Shown here in pieces: positions 1 to 11,166 of a stretch of DNA of 64,000 nt. Below the pieces are notes generated by a model. That model was not told the DNA's origin, searched no databases, and saw only the letters and a list, made by a program, of their open reading frames with translations. The DNA is from Isoetes taiwanensis (lineage: Eukaryota > Streptophyta > Lycopodiopsida > Isoetales > Isoetaceae), in NCBI GenBank assembly GCA_021234155.1, contig JAJEKV010000086.1, forward strand, positions 312,001-376,000. Direction: 5' to 3'. Each line of letters begins with the position of its first letter. Position 1 is the first letter of the stretch. A program made the position numbers and the translations under genes.

Positions 1-197
1 TATTTTTTTTTTAGGGCTAAAAGTGTGTAAGGCTACGAAATCTAGGTGTCAAAGCTTACAGTAAGGTAACAGCACCTTATAAGGTCTTGCCAGATCTTAT
101 ACAGAAGGTATTAATTCTAGTACTAAATCTAGTATTGGGTAGATATTTGATCAAGAAAGCTGAGGCAAATGCTAAGTTGGGTCTTAAGTAAAAGGTT

Positions 198-551
198 GTG
201 TTCAACTTCCGGCCTGCATCCAAGGCCCTAAAAATAGAGAGTGAGAAAATACCAAAGGATGGTAAGACGGATAATGATTATAATGCAAGTGATTATGATA
301 CCAGTGAAAGCTGGAGTGATGGGGAATCTGAAGATGAACTAAATCTATGTCTAGAGCTAGAAAAAGCCCGAAAGGGCAAAGGAAATCTCGCTGATGATGC
401 CTGTCCTGCAAGTCCTGCTAATGAGGAAGTGGAGCTTAATAATACAGTCCTTCCCATAGTATTTGGGGATGAAAATACCTCTGATCAAGAAACACATATA
501 TATTGTAACCCGGGGATAAGGCCAACACATTTGCAGTTCACATGGTGTTAG
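198..551 (+). CDS. Unrecognised acidic open frame, possible exon
   Basis: A 118-codon open frame that begins without an ATG (the first codon is GTG, three codons after an in-frame stop). The product is hydrophilic, with a run rich in Asp, Glu and Ser around residues 24-50. It has no signal peptide or membrane segment and I recognise no domain. An upstream exon joined by splicing would explain the missing ATG, but no convincing acceptor is visible. It could equally be a chance frame or a remnant of a mobile-element Gag-like protein. Confidence 0.15.
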   Translation: MFNFRPASKALKIESEKIPKDGKTDNDYNASDYDTSESWSDGESEDELNLCLELEKARKGKGNLADDACPASPANEEVELNNTVLPIVFGDENTSDQETHIYCNPGIRPTHLQFTWC

Positions 552-1420
552 GAGGTGAATGCAACACTGGAATTTGACCTCAACTTAAGCTCTCTGGTTT
601 GATTTTTATTCTAAGTTCTTAGAAAATGAGGGAGTAATAACATACGCAGCTGTGTTGGCAATCTCTTATAAAGTAATAGTTTTTATGAAAACTCTCATAT
701 ACAAAGTGGGTTAAAGGGTTGAAAGACCGATTTTGTTTGCAGACGCATGTCGTCCTCCTCATGGCAAATGTATTGACACTTGTTTGTTGTTGTTGGATGC
801 AAGTAACAGAACAAACTCTTCCTAAATCTCTGTATGTTGCTCTTGATGATTTGGAAGAAAGCTCTATTAAGGATGCAAGGTTTGCTTTTAATTGAGAAGA
901 CTATGAATTCTAAAGTTCTGGTTTAACAAAGTGACATGGTAAAATACTGTACTATCTATTACATAAGGTGAGAAAGCATGTTTTTTTTTTTTAATTCAGG
1001 GCCTGGAAATATAAGGGCCTTGTATCTTGGAATTTTCCAACCTAACCATAAGTGTAGACCAACATAACACCTCTGTTATGAAGGTTGATATGGACCAAAA
1101 ACAAAAAGGTGTTCTTTTTTATGTAAATTATAAATATATGAGAATATTTGAGCTTTGAAAAAAACCAGATGTGCAAATTGTTTCGAATGGCCTCCCAATC
1201 TAAAAAACAAGCATGCGAAGGGCAACCCATAAGATGGTTGAATGAAAGTTGCATTGCAATGGAGCAAACAAGAAGGGTGTGGCGAGCTATGGGTGAACTC
1301 GGAATTGCAGAGTGGAATGAAGGGACTTGATCAAGATATGTAGAAGATGGATTAGTTGTTCGAGGCATTCATACCCTCCCATCGTTATTTACATTTTTTA
1401 AATTTTAGGAAGCTCTTTAT
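552..1420. other. Non-coding stretch
   Basis: AT-rich sequence with short homopolymer T runs. Open frames on both strands are short and show no family resemblance. I see no gene, RNA or mobile-element terminus here. Confidence 0.5.
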
Positions 1421-1524
1421 CTTCGTCAAGGCAAGTGGGTCTGTGTTCTTGCCTGATACTCTGATCATTCTTGTCAAGAATGGAAAATGGGTCCCCAAAA
1501 CCTGTAGAATCCGGTTCTTCTTGC

Positions 1525-1685
1525 CTTGACGTTGTACAATGGCATGGGGTCAGCCATTCTTGCTGCCCCATGACCCTCCAGAATCGGTCCTGGCTCCTGA
1601 TTCTCAGACCGCCTGGCTCCCTGATTCTGCAGGTCATGGGGGCAGCAAGAATGGCTGACCCCATGCCATTCTACATAACATCAAA
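1525..1685. repeat. Long inverted repeat (hairpin), MITE-like or pre-miRNA-like
   Basis: The arm at about 1538-1585 (core GGCATGGGGTCAGCCATTCT at 1541-1560) is repeated almost perfectly in inverted form at about 1626-1675. The arms are about 47 bp with one small bulge, the loop is about 40 nt, and weaker pairing extends several bases outward. The loop holds a short direct repeat (CCTGGCTCC followed by TGATTCT, twice). A separate exact 12-bp inverted pair (CGTCAAGGCAAG at 1423-1434 against 1520-1531) lies just upstream. A transcript would fold into one long, almost unbroken stem. No protein is implied. Confidence 0.7.
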
Positions 1686-3040
1686 CCATATATAAGTCAT
1701 TCACTTTTGATTCTATTCTTCAATATTCCATGATGCTCCATTGCATGCGTGCCAATTGTCAAAAAAAATTTTCGGGGAACATTTTCCTAATTTTGCATTC
1801 TTGCATTTATTGAGGAGGAGCCACAGCCACGTGACTCCCCTTCCTCGATCAATCCCCCTTCTTGCATTTATTGAGGAGAAGAAGCTCCGTTTACAGAAAC
1901 AGAGCAAACAGGAGGCCGCTTGCTTAGCTTCGTTACCGCATTGGAACGCAGAGAAATAATGTTGTTTCTGCCCTCTTCGGCTCCTCTAGCACCGGCGGCC
2001 GCGTCCTCTTGCTTCGATCTGTTCCTGCCCATATGCTCTGTTCCGCGGATTTGCTCCTCTGCTTCATTCTGCGGGTTTTTCCTCTCCCTTCTGTCGTTTT
2101 TTTCCTCATTTTTAATGCTTCTTCGTAGAGTTGGAGTTTCCTTCCACTGACAACCACTTGCTTGACATTCTGTTCCCGTTTTTTTTCTGGAAGTACTCTA
2201 CTCCCTTACAGGTTCGTCTTCGAAGATTTTAAGTTCAATTCTTCAACTTGAAAACATCTGTGGATCTAGATTTGCTTGGCGCTGAAGCTGAAGACGCAAG
2301 TACTGCAGCTGATTTAGCAAAGAAGAAGATCGTTGTTTTGGGCGTGTTACAGGCGCCAAGTATAACATAAGCATCAAGTATGTTTCCTACTGACCGTAGA
2401 ATGTTATGGGTAGATAATAGGACGATTTTGCAAATCGCATATTGATTGTATAAAATAGCCTTCAGTTCGCATGCAAACCAGGTCGTTTGCAAGTAAAAAC
2501 CTCATTCTTTTTTTCTCCTTTGCTCGCCATGTCTGAACCTTTCTTTGTTCAATTGAGAAGTTATCTCGACCAAAATTCACCATGTATCCTGTTTTATACA
2601 AGGGAGCTGGTCCACACTCATAGGTTGGTGCTTATCTACTATAACTGTACCAGGCACATGAATTTGGTAAACTGTTTATTCGATGCGGTATTGGTTGGTG
2701 TTGGGAGATAATGGCTTCTGGAGTGTTGAGTCTAATAGCTTTTGGAGTAAGTAACATATCATGGAAAGCAGGTGATTCACTGCTCAACGGCTCCAAATCA
2801 AGTCAAAAACATGAGGAGGAAGATGTGTACATTATAAGCATCTCACGTAAACTGAGCCTTATAGAACGGAAATATACTTAAAATGAGAATAGCAGGTTTT
2901 ATAAGTCTGTTTTACTGATACCATTGAATGTCTTGATGGGTTTTTCAGCATGCCCCTTCAAAATTTCCTAGCTTGCATAGGCCATCAATAAGGATACCAC
3001 ACATTACAGTATATCCAGGGCCTCTGATTTATACTTTCCT

Positions 3041-3370
3041 TTGGCGGCAATCGAAAAAGGAAATGCGTTGACTTACTCGGATTTTGCATGTTCAGAATCC
3101 TTGTGTGTGCAGCAATCTTTGAGTAGGCAGGTAAAAGATGGGATGCTTCAAGTTTTGAGCGCATCACAGGGCATTCCGGCAGTCATAAACTTGAGCTCTG
3201 CATATGCGTGCAGGCCTGAGAAGTGTAATGTGAATGTGGGTTCTGAGTATTTGGGTCCAGATCATGGATATGGCAGAAATCTGTCGAGGTCTCAATCATT
3301 TTCTAGTGCTTATCCTGCCCATGGTCCGGGATTTTCTATATTTCTAAGAAAAGCCAACAGTGAGCCTTAG
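3041..3370 (+). CDS. Possible exon of an unrecognised gene
   Basis: A 109-codon open frame beginning at a TTG codon, so it has no proper start. The product is rich in Ser, Tyr and Gly in its second half, without membrane segments or a motif I know. Sequence after the stop shows other short open pieces but no consistent gene model. It may be an exon of a small plant gene, a relic, or chance. Confidence 0.15.
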   Translation: MAAIEKGNALTYSDFACSESLCVQQSLSRQVKDGMLQVLSASQGIPAVINLSSAYACRPEKCNVNVGSEYLGPDHGYGRNLSRSQSFSSAYPAHGPGFSIFLRKANSEP

Positions 3371-3942
3371 TTTTCTATGGTTTCCTGTATGCTGGAAGAT
3401 TCACGTCTGAAGCTGGGCGTTTCTGCAGACGAATATTGTAAATCCGGGTCTCAGGAGAGCCGGAATGGCACAAACGAGCAGAACCCATCCTCACAATGAA
3501 GCTTTTGGCTATGGAGATGGCGAGGCATTGAAGCTCTAGCAACCTAGGCTGCTGGAATGTGACCCGGGCTTCAGGGGAGCTGACTGCCACAGCATAATTA
3601 TCTTATTGCTTCTTACTGCTTCGTTGCCCTAATCAACTAACTAGGTTTCGTATGCAGGTGAAGCGCAAACAAAGGACTACAGGGCGTCGTTGTGTGGATG
3701 TGCTTGGGATTGCTCTGTGACTCAGGTAGCCTGCGATTTTTTAAACAGCTCAAATGTATAACATATTCTCTATCTCATATAGAACTGGTAAATAAACTGT
3801 GATAATCTACAGGTTGTACATTTCTTCATCATTAAAATCAATAGATGACTTGAACAGATGTTGTTGATCAACTAGTTCTTGTGCCTGATTGGTTGAGTCC
3901 TTTTCCCTGTTTTCTTTTTTCGTATGTGTATATATACAAATG

Positions 3943-3992
3943 TGATTCTTTACATAAAAACAAGAAATGATTCTTTATATAAAAACAAGAAA
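3943..3992. repeat. 25-bp tandem duplication
   Basis: Two adjacent 25-bp copies beginning GATTCTTTA and ending CAAGAAAT, differing at one base. Confidence 0.85.
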
Positions 3993-4721
3993 TGTATGCC
4001 TTTACAACAGAGCTTTAGAGCGGGATTCAATGAGTTGTCAGACTCCCTTGCAGATTTTGATTTTGCAAATGGGGCCAACACATTTGGCTATGCCTACCCA
4101 TTTGATCTGCTCCATGGACCATCAACAAAAAAAGCTGAAAAACCTTCAAATCTATAGCTAAAACATCTGCCAATTTGAGATTTAATCAGCCATTTGATCA
4201 AAAACCAAGCCTGAAAACCATCTAAATCAAGTTTATTAGCTAAAACCTTGGCTTCCAGGCTCCAGGTTTGATTTTACAATAGATAAGTTGTGTGGATTTA
4301 GTTGTGTAGATTTAGTGCCCAATTGATGTGCTGCACTGAAGAGTACGAAAAAGTTGCAAATTCGGCAGCCAAAAGCTGGGATACTATGGGCTAAAAGCTC
4401 TGCATTCGGATCAGGTCTCTGACCTCCAGCACAAAAAAAGCTAACTGGACATCTCTGCATGGACATCTCTGCAGGCAATTATTTACAAAACTAGCGGCCA
4501 GCTGTCCGGGAAGAAGCCCAAGGAATGGCGCCGGAAGTTCGCCCTCCAAGAAATTTCCGTCCAAATAAAGCCTAAGTAAGGGCTGCTACGAAACTCCGCT
4601 AATGGACGCTGCAGCTTTTAGTGCATATTCAAGCGGTTTCATCCCTGTGAAAATTTCAATCAACATTTTAGGAAGAATGATATGCCTGTTTGTGCTTTTC
4701 CTAGTTAAGAAGTGATCACTG

Positions 4722-4845
4722 TAGTCGAGCAGCTATAGAAAGCAAGAACTGGAGATTCAACCCTTGCATAGAGAGAGTTTGTTCTAGTTTGCATGGGCAA
4801 GAGGACACAAGGCAACAATGTGGGTTCAAATCCCGCGTGTCCGAC
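4722..4845 (+). mobile_element. tRNA-like segment, SINE candidate
   Basis: An exact match to a polymerase III A box (TAGTCGAGCAG, 4722-4732) is followed by a B-box-like GATTCAACCC (4754-4763) and a perfect B box (GGTTCAAATCC, 4823-4833). The last sits in a T-arm-like palindrome (GTGGGTTCAAATCCCGC). No cloverleaf can be folded, so this is not a functional tRNA gene. It is most simply a decayed tRNA-derived SINE. Confidence 0.3.
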
Positions 4846-4967
4846 AATTCATAAATGCTACCACATGTGGTCTCGCACCCTTGTGAATAGAAACCCATTA
4901 TTAAATATGCATTGCATTGACAGGTTGAATGTTAATAGTGGGCCAAACCTTAGTGGGTTGGAACTAA

Positions 4968-5008
4968 AGAAACGTTCGCGGCGGCCTTGGCCGCCGCGAT
5001 AAGTTTCT
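4968..5008. repeat. Near-perfect GC-rich palindrome
   Basis: TCGCGGCGGCC (4976-4986), a TT spacer, then GGCCGCCGCGA (4989-4999): 11-bp perfect arms with a 2-nt loop. A further seven-base outer stem (AAGAAAC against GTTTCTT) follows after a 2-nt bulge on each side. It stands out strongly from the AT-rich surroundings. Confidence 0.85.
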
Positions 5009-5317
5009 TGTATTACTAAGGATAGAGAAAATATCTTTTTTATGCCTTTTAGACAGTTGGTTGGGTGAGGAGGATGGGCACTCATGACTATGGCACTTAA
5101 TGCTGCTAGCGCCTTCCCTTGTAGCTTGTGCATCTAGCTCTGTTTTTTATTGTCTTTAACTAATTAGAAAGCTTGTTCTGAGAGCTCTCCAATGTTATCA
5201 ATTTTATTAGGGTTTGTTATTAGGTTAGAAGCTGGATTAAGCTTGTTCAATTTCGGCCTCTTTTGGTAGAGATAGAGAAAACAGATACTGCTTCATCCAA
5301 GGCGGAGGAAAAATAGT

Positions 5318-6500
5318 GTGAGTCTATGGCAGTCTAGTGATACCTGGCTTTCTAATTATGCAAAAGAAGTAAATAACTTAGTGGAAAGTTCTTTGCCCTC
5401 AGTGGCGTCTGCTCCGATGGTTCTTGAAGAACCGTTACAAGGCACTGCGAGTAAGAGAGTGGAACTTTATGGGAATTTTCATCAAACAAGTACAGATTGC
5501 AATCCTAATGTAGTTCCATAGCCTTAAGGTAATGATGGTGCGTGAAAGTCATCTGACTTTGTTACAAAAGTTTCATATCAAAGATTTAGTGATTGGCTTT
5601 GTAAGAATATATCTAGTGCATCTAGAAAGGCCAGGGTATTAGCTGCTTGGCACGTGTTATCATTAGCTGCTTTACAGGTGGTGTCTGCAGGGAGTAATGA
5701 TGAGTTGTCGGAGATTTTGGATACATTTAAAGTTTAACATGCTCAACTTTAACGGTGATTACGTCCAGATGCCATATTTTACCAATGTAATTGTCAGAAT
5801 ATAGATCAAGTTTCTGGTAGTCTCACAATTGAGGTGGACCATCAAGCTCATATTAAGTGTGTTGAGAATTTGTCCTCTTGTGCAATCCTTGGCTATTTTA
5901 CTAGTGGCTACTTAGATTTCTTACAAGTTCGTATTTGGTTATTTTATCTTTTGCTACGCCTTAAGTTTCCTCCTTTTTAGTCCATCAAGTTGTCGGCAAA
6001 AAAATTTGTTCTAATGATGTTTGATAATAGTGATGCAATGGACTCTTTGGTGCCTAAAGGGGTCGTTCCACTTCGTGGGGAATATATAATGTATTGGTAT
6101 TACTCGCCTGGTTTTAAACCGGATATGGATTGTGCATTAAAGATGCCTTGCTGGTTCTCAATACCTAATCTTCCTCCAGATCTAATGGCTCATCAAATTT
6201 TAGTAGCAATTGCAACTGGATTTGAAGTTCATATCTCAAACTCTATCATGAACAGTCCGCAGATTTGCATTTCCATGCCAATGAACTCGCCTTTATCGGA
6301 TTGTATAGCGGTGAAGAGTGGACCTTGGTATGAGAAGTTAGATCTTAAGCTTCTGAATGGTCTAGAATTAAATCGCTTATTTCCTGAGGAGGCGGCCTTT
6401 GCCAGCTTTTATCGAGGCCCTCATGTCTCTCAGGCATCTATTCAACCTTCCCATTCTTCTCAGGTTCAATCTCCCATTATTATTCCTTCATCTATTCATG
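5318..6500 (+). pseudogene. Decayed LINE ORF1 (DUF4283-like)
   Basis: Two blocks fit the N-terminal domain of plant LINE ORF1 proteins (DUF4283), which act as nucleic-acid-binding chaperones for the LINE RNA. About 5840-5960 encodes the strand-helix part that ends near a GYFTSGYLDF-type segment. The frame from 5990 continues with KFVLMMFD, a W-rich SPGF segment and the hallmark PxWFxIPNLPPDL. Stops and a frame change separate the blocks and there is no good start codon. The C-terminal half (about residue 140 on) is Ser/Pro/Leu-rich and unassigned. No reverse-transcriptase ORF follows, so this is a truncated relic. The assignment comes from pattern recognition only. Confidence 0.5.
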
Positions 6501-6509
6501 ATCAACTTT

Positions 6510-8640
6510 TGCTAGTTGTTTTGCATTCCTCAATTACAGAAGATGTTCTACCTCTAGCTCCAATGGTGTTGTCCTCAACACCATCATATCACATATTGTT
6601 CCTTCTATCCTTCAAGTTGATGCCTTCTTCTTTTCATCCGTCGAATTTGTTAAGGTTGATGGTCCTAATCTTTAGGGCTCTAAAAAGTAATGGCAACAGG
6701 TCAATCGGTTTGGAGCAATTTTTAAAATATTTCAGGTATATACCAGTATATACTTGGAATATACCAAAAACCCATATGAACAAGGGTTTTCCCCACCAGG
6801 GGCAACCCCCCAAAAAAAGAATAAACGTTTTTAGCCAAACCCGAAAAATCGAATATAACAAGTAAGATTCTAAAAAATCACAATGAATTCCGAAGAAGTG
6901 GAAATCCATATATGCTAGATAAGGTTGCCAAATTATGTGTTTACTGTGATTTTGGCAATGGTTAGGCGGAAAAGGGGGGGTGGATTTTATTTCTGTTTAT
7001 TAGGTTCCCAAAATGTTGTTGGGGGGTCGTGTAACATATGATTTTGCAAGGTTTAGTCATGTATTCGTATCTAAAAATGGTATTTTGGTGACTCACAAAT
7101 TTGGTTTTGGGTTGGCAATGGTCGAATGGGGTGTTTTGGTTTTTTTGGAGAAGTGCTAATTTTTAGAAGTGGAGTCGTGGCGTGGCTTGCTGTGCGCGTG
7201 GAGCAGAGGCAGTTCCGGCAGGGCAGGGCGGCGTGGCCATGGCGCCGTTCTTCTGGCAGGTGTGCGTGAGGGCAGGGCCTTCTTCTGGCGAAGCTCATGC
7301 CGGATTGCTTGGCCATGGCGGCCTCCTGGCGAAATGATAGCTGACTGCATGGCTGGCCCCAGAGGATGATGCTGGCGGAGTTGTTCTGGTGAGAGCATGC
7401 TTCTTGCATCTTCTAGCATGTTGCAGGGCGATGAAATCATGTTGTTTGCTGTTTTTTTTGCAAGAGGAGTTCATGGCAGGGCATGAACATTGTGAGCAGG
7501 GTTCTTCTAAGTCTATGTTTATGGCAGGGCATTGGTACTGCCGTCTCTTGGCAGGGGGTTCAAATCCCCAATTGTTTTGATGAAGCTGCAGTATGTTGGC
7601 AGATTCATGCTGTGTGGTTGTCTTTGTGTTGGCGACATGCTGCTGGGTGCTGCAGTGCATCCTCGCTGTATTGCAATCTGTCTTCACATGTCTTTCTGTG
7701 TTAGAAGTGGGCATTGTTTCTGTCTTTTCGCAAGTCACACAGTTGTGCAGAATATTGGTTCATAGCAGACACGCTGCTTTAACTGTATGTTTGCAGAACA
7801 AGTTGAGTTGTTTGGTTGGGCCAGCGAGGTTCAACTCCTCGTGCTTGATTGTCTTCTTTTTTTGTTTATTATGTTATGAACTGCCGCAGGTTGTGCAGCA
7901 GCTTACTGTGCAGTTTGTGAAGCGAGTCACGCTTGGGCTTGCATGTACATGGCTCCACTGTAAAGCTTCTTGCAAGTGACGTTTATTTATTTGTTTGTTA
8001 TGTTCTAAACTGCAGCAGGTTGTGCAGCAGGTTATTGTGCACTTTCTGAAGGGAGTTACAGTTGGGCTTGCATGTACATGGCTCCATTGTAAAGCTTATT
8101 GCAAGTGACATTGTTGTGCGCAATATTGATTTGTAGGACACACGCTGGTTTAACTGTATCTTTGCAGAACAGGCTCAATTGTGTTGTAATTGTGTGTATG
8201 TACATAGTTGACTCCAATCGAATACAACCCCATCCACCTTAGGCTGACGTGGAAATGGGATTTTGACCCCATCTTGACTTAGATTGGAGGGCTCAGGTTT
8301 AGGGACAGGGCATATCATTGGGAATATGCCCTTCTTCGATGGTCAGGATTAGCGATTATAATAGAAGTCATGGTTTAAGGATGGAGTGCATCGCCATGTG
8401 TTGCTAGGCATGGAGGCCAGGGCAGCGGCACTCCTTTGCTGGAAGGAAGCCGGAACAGATCCTACCAGGTCGGAATTGCAGGATCCTACCAAGTCCAGCG
8501 GCCAGATGCTACCAAGACGGAATTGCAAGATGAATTAGGGTGGGGGTGAGGGAGCGAAGAAAGCAGAAGAATAGGGTTGGGATTTGCGGAAGAACAGATG
8601 GCCTGGGGATTTTTCGTTGCTTGCAGCTATGCTCTGGGTT
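6510..8640. other. Non-coding, duplication-rich stretch
   Basis: G/T-rich sequence with several overlapping open frames on both strands, none with family resemblance. It contains imperfect duplications (listed separately). Around 8440-8530 there is a short degenerate repeat built on TCCTACCA and CGGAATTGCA. Confidence 0.4.
7736..8184. repeat. Imperfect nested tandem duplication, about 129-bp unit
   Basis: A unit starting TGTTTATTATG (about 7863) recurs from about 7992, sharing GTTGTGCAGCAG and a GGGCTTGCATGTACATGGCT core. A second module (GTGCAGAATATTG to TTGCAGAACA, about 7743-7802) recurs at about 8115-8171. The block appears to have been duplicated as a whole and then diverged. Confidence 0.7.
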
Positions 8641-8649
8641 TCATCCGCC

Positions 8650-8745
8650 TTTGATCTGTAGTTCCTTGTTTCTTTTGATCTATAGTTCCTTGTTTCCTTT
8701 GATCTATAGTTTCTTGTTTCCTTTGATCTGGAGTTTTCCGGAGAG
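8650..8745. repeat. 24-bp minisatellite, four units
   Basis: TTTGATCT begins at 8650, 8674, 8698 and 8722. Each unit contains a TAGTTCCTTGTTTC-type core and the last unit is divergent. On the minus strand the array reads as an eight-residue repeat (SKETRNYR), because 24 is a multiple of three. I do not regard that reading frame as a gene. Confidence 0.85.
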
Positions 8746-9038
8746 GCTCCAGAGAGCCGCAGAGGTGGACGGGCTCTTCTGCATGGCCTTCTGTTTGCCA
8801 TGGCTATACGTATTTTTCTACGTACATACATACGCAGGGGAGTGTTGAAGTGTACGAGGGTATGATGTGTATATTTGGGGACCCTAGATCTGGCATATTT
8901 CCAAGAATATGCTGAAATCCAATGAACCTTAAAAAACAATAAGGAGTGAAGATTCTTTAAAAATTTCAAACACCTAATTCGGTTAGAAGCCATCCTCCTT
9001 GTCCCTTACGCATGGTCTCATTTTTCCCATACTCTTTC

Positions 9039-9236
9039 TATAAATTTCAACGTGTCCTTAAACACTTCCTCAGTACTCGAGAGTTGTTTCTCAGGCTGAT
9101 CTCCGTTTAATCTGGTTAGCTCCCATCTCTGGGCACCGACGACTTCCATTTGGAGGTACTTGTTTGTAAATTTGTTTTGTTCCTCTAGAACATAATAGAC
9201 AATTTTGTTGAGTTCTGTTTATGTGCGCAAATATAG
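9039..9236 (+). promoter_or_regulatory. Promoter and probable 5' UTR intron of the fucose synthase gene
   Basis: A TATA-like CTATAAAT lies at 9039-9046, about 190 bp upstream of the ATG, which would place transcription start near 9070. The leader contains a donor-like GAG/GTACTTG at about 9151-9160 and an acceptor-like T-rich tract ending AAATATAG directly before the ATG at 9237. A leader intron of roughly 80 bp is therefore likely. This is inferred from consensus sites only. Confidence 0.45.
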
Positions 9237-10169
9237 ATGGATAAATCAGCCAAGGTATATATTGCTGGACATAGAGGGTTGGTCGGATCTGCTATTGTGC
9301 GTAAGTTTCAGAAAGAAGGGTTTCAAAATCTGGTGCTGAAGACGCACAAGGAACTAGATCTGACCCGACAGGCTGATGTTGAGGACTTTTTTAGTCAAGA
9401 GAGGCCAGCTTATGTTGTTGTGGCTGCAGCCAAAGTCGGTGGGATTCATGCTAATAACACGTATCCAGCTGAGTTCATTGGTATCAATTTGCAGATCCAA
9501 ACTAATATTATAGATGCTGCTTATAAAAATGGGGTAAAAAAGTTGTTATTTCTTGGATCTTCATGTATTTATCCCAAATTTGCACCTCAACCTATTGCAG
9601 AAGATGCCCTTTTGACTGGCCCTTTGGAGCCCACTAATGAGTGGTATGCTGTTGCCAAAATTGCTGGCATTAAAATGTGTCAGGCATATAGGTTGCAATA
9701 CAACTGGGATGCAATTTCAGGCATGCCTACCAATTTGTATGGGCCACATGACAACTTTCATCCTGAGAACTCTCATGTTCTTCCTGCCCTTATTCGGCGC
9801 TTTCATGAAGCAAAGATGAATGGATCTAAGGAAGTTATTGTTTGGGGTACTGGATCCCCACTACGCGAGTTTCTTCATGTGGATGATCTTGCTGATGCTG
9901 CATTATTTTTGATGGAAGAATACAGTGACCTGCCTCATATAAACATGGGAAGTGGTCAAGAGGTAACTATCAAAGAGCTTGCAGAGATGGTTAAGGAGGT
10001 TGTTGGATTTGAAGGAGAGCTGATGTGGGACAGTTCAAAGCCAGATGGAACACCTCGCAAGTTGATGGATAACTCGAGGCTGGCAGCATTGGGATGGATG
10101 CCAAAAATTTCTTTAAAGGAGGGACTTGTTGAAACTTATAAGTGGTATGTTGAAAACTATTTCAATTGA
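9237..10169 (+). CDS. GER: GDP-L-fucose synthase (GDP-4-keto-6-deoxymannose 3,5-epimerase/4-reductase), GER type
   Basis: A complete 310-residue single-exon protein matching the length of plant GER1/GER2. The enzyme is cytosolic and converts GDP-4-keto-6-deoxy-D-mannose (made by GDP-mannose 4,6-dehydratase) into GDP-L-fucose with NADPH, feeding fucosylation of xyloglucan, pectin, arabinogalactan proteins and N-glycans. It is an extended SDR fold: the dinucleotide motif GHRGLVG is at residues 11-17, the GSSCIYP block at 107-113 supplies Ser108 and Cys110, the YAVAK pair supplies Tyr137 and Lys141, and NSHVLP gives His180. These correspond to the catalytic Ser, Tyr, Lys, Cys and His of the bacterial enzyme. 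The ATG is the first in frame, directly after a likely leader-intron acceptor. No breaks or missing residues are seen. It is the only clearly functional host gene in the window. Confidence 0.97.
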   Translation: MDKSAKVYIAGHRGLVGSAIVRKFQKEGFQNLVLKTHKELDLTRQADVEDFFSQERPAYVVVAAAKVGGIHANNTYPAEFIGINLQIQTNIIDAAYKNGVKKLLFLGSSCIYPKFAPQPIAEDALLTGPLEPTNEWYAVAKIAGIKMCQAYRLQYNWDAISGMPTNLYGPHDNFHPENSHVLPALIRRFHEAKMNGSKEVIVWGTGSPLREFLHVDDLADAALFLMEEYSDLPHINMGSGQEVTIKELAEMVKEVVGFEGELMWDSSKPDGTPRKLMDNSRLAALGWMPKISLKEGLVETYKWYVENYFN

Positions 10170-10989
10170 TCAAAACCATCGCTTTCCAGTCTGCTTGTAA
10201 TTCAAGCACTGAGCGCAATACTCTTGATAGTATGATGCCAGTCTACACAATTCATTTATAACTTGTCTTCAATATTCAATACAGAAATACATGCTTCATT
10301 ATAGTTCAATTATACATGCTAACTATTCTCAGAATTCTCTTTAGGGCTGATGCAGAATGATAACGGTGTTTATTCTTGTTTCATGTGAATGCTAGTCCTT
10401 TTCTGTTTTCCTATCAACGCCTCTGTCATAGCAATTTCTAAACACAGATTTTATCATCTATATGCCAGTAGACATCACTATTTTGAAATAATCTCACTGC
10501 TATCTCTGATTGTCATCTGCTACCAGACAAATGCAAGGTAAAAGGTCATAAATGATAGGTGCTAAGGAAGCACCTTATTTTTATGCCACACTTGCGGTGA
10601 GGATGATCTTTGAAAACATTCTAGAACATTTCCAAATTTAACAGCCATTGTTCCTGCTTGAAGATTTGATAGTTTATTTTAGATAATATTATTTAGATAG
10701 GTCTGTGTTTAGAGATCTCCATAGCTTCTCTGTAGTATTGTGGTATACCACACAGTCCAGAAATGTTGCTGCTCTGTTTCTGTTTGGAGATAATGTTTTG
10801 TGACTTGCTGCACTTGGCTCCATTTATATTTTAACTCTAATCAGTTTTCTAGCTTCTTGAGGAGGCGGAAGCTAAATTTTCTTATGTGCTTTACACTCAG
10901 TTCCCTTCTCTGCTAGCAATTTGTTCTGTACATTTCTTTAGGTAATACAGTTTTTCCTTGATTAACCTTTGATAGGAAGGCTTGCTTTC
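10170..10989. other. 3' UTR and downstream flank of the fucose synthase gene
   Basis: AT-rich, no open frame of note. AATA-rich segments around 10250-10300 could serve polyadenylation. The last 115 bp belong to a duplication whose partner is at 14257-14370. Confidence 0.5.
10875..10989. repeat. Left copy of a diverged duplication split by the Copia-type element
   Basis: The CTCAGTTCCCTTCTCTGC to AACCTTTGATAGGAAGG segment recurs at 14257-14370 (CAGTTCCATTCTCTGCAGCA to AACCTTTGACAGAAAGG), in the same order and orientation. Both copies lie outside the LTR element, so the duplication is older than the insertion. Confidence 0.75.
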
Positions 10990-10994
10990 ATTAG

Positions 10995-11166
10995 TGTTAG
11001 AGTATGATGACATGGCATGCTGAGTCATCACATGTTGCTGACATGGCACACTACTATATAGCCATAGTCACGCTCATTAGTCTGGAGTTCACTCTAGGAG
11101 TCTTTAGGCGCTCCTACTCTAGTTCGTGTCTTTCCTTTTATCCTTCAGTGTATTCTCATGTTATCA
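10995..11166 (+). repeat. Left LTR of the Copia-type element
   Basis: 172 bp, TG...CA ends, with a TATA-like CTATATAG near the middle that could drive transcription. The only difference from the right LTR is CTCTAGGAG here against CTCCAGGAG there. Confidence 0.95.

Larger units (their letters stand above)
1690..4720. other. Non-coding stretch with one candidate exon and a short duplication
   Basis: About 3 kb without a convincing gene. A pyrimidine-rich segment at 1950-2160 could be promoter or 5' UTR sequence. A candidate exon at 3041-3370 and a 25-bp tandem duplication at 3943-3992 are listed separately. Confidence 0.4.

Noticed and set aside
4968-5019. Possible Helitron 3' end (hairpin followed by CTAA at 5016-5019)
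   Set aside because: The hairpin-to-CTRR distance is longer than usual, the next base is G rather than T, and no Rep/helicase sequence or matching 5' end was found.
7071-7740. Overlapping frames on both strands, up to 147 codons
   Set aside because: GC-rich low-stop sequence; compositions are unlike a protein and no motif is seen.
7545-7840. T-arm-like sequences with perfect B boxes (near 7558 and 7831)
   Set aside because: No A box at suitable distance and no acceptor or anticodon stems, so neither a tRNA nor a supported SINE.
8535-8993. 152-codon minus-strand frame with an eight-residue repeat
   Set aside because: The repeat comes from a 24-bp minisatellite and the rest has no family resemblance; it sits upstream of the fucose synthase promoter.
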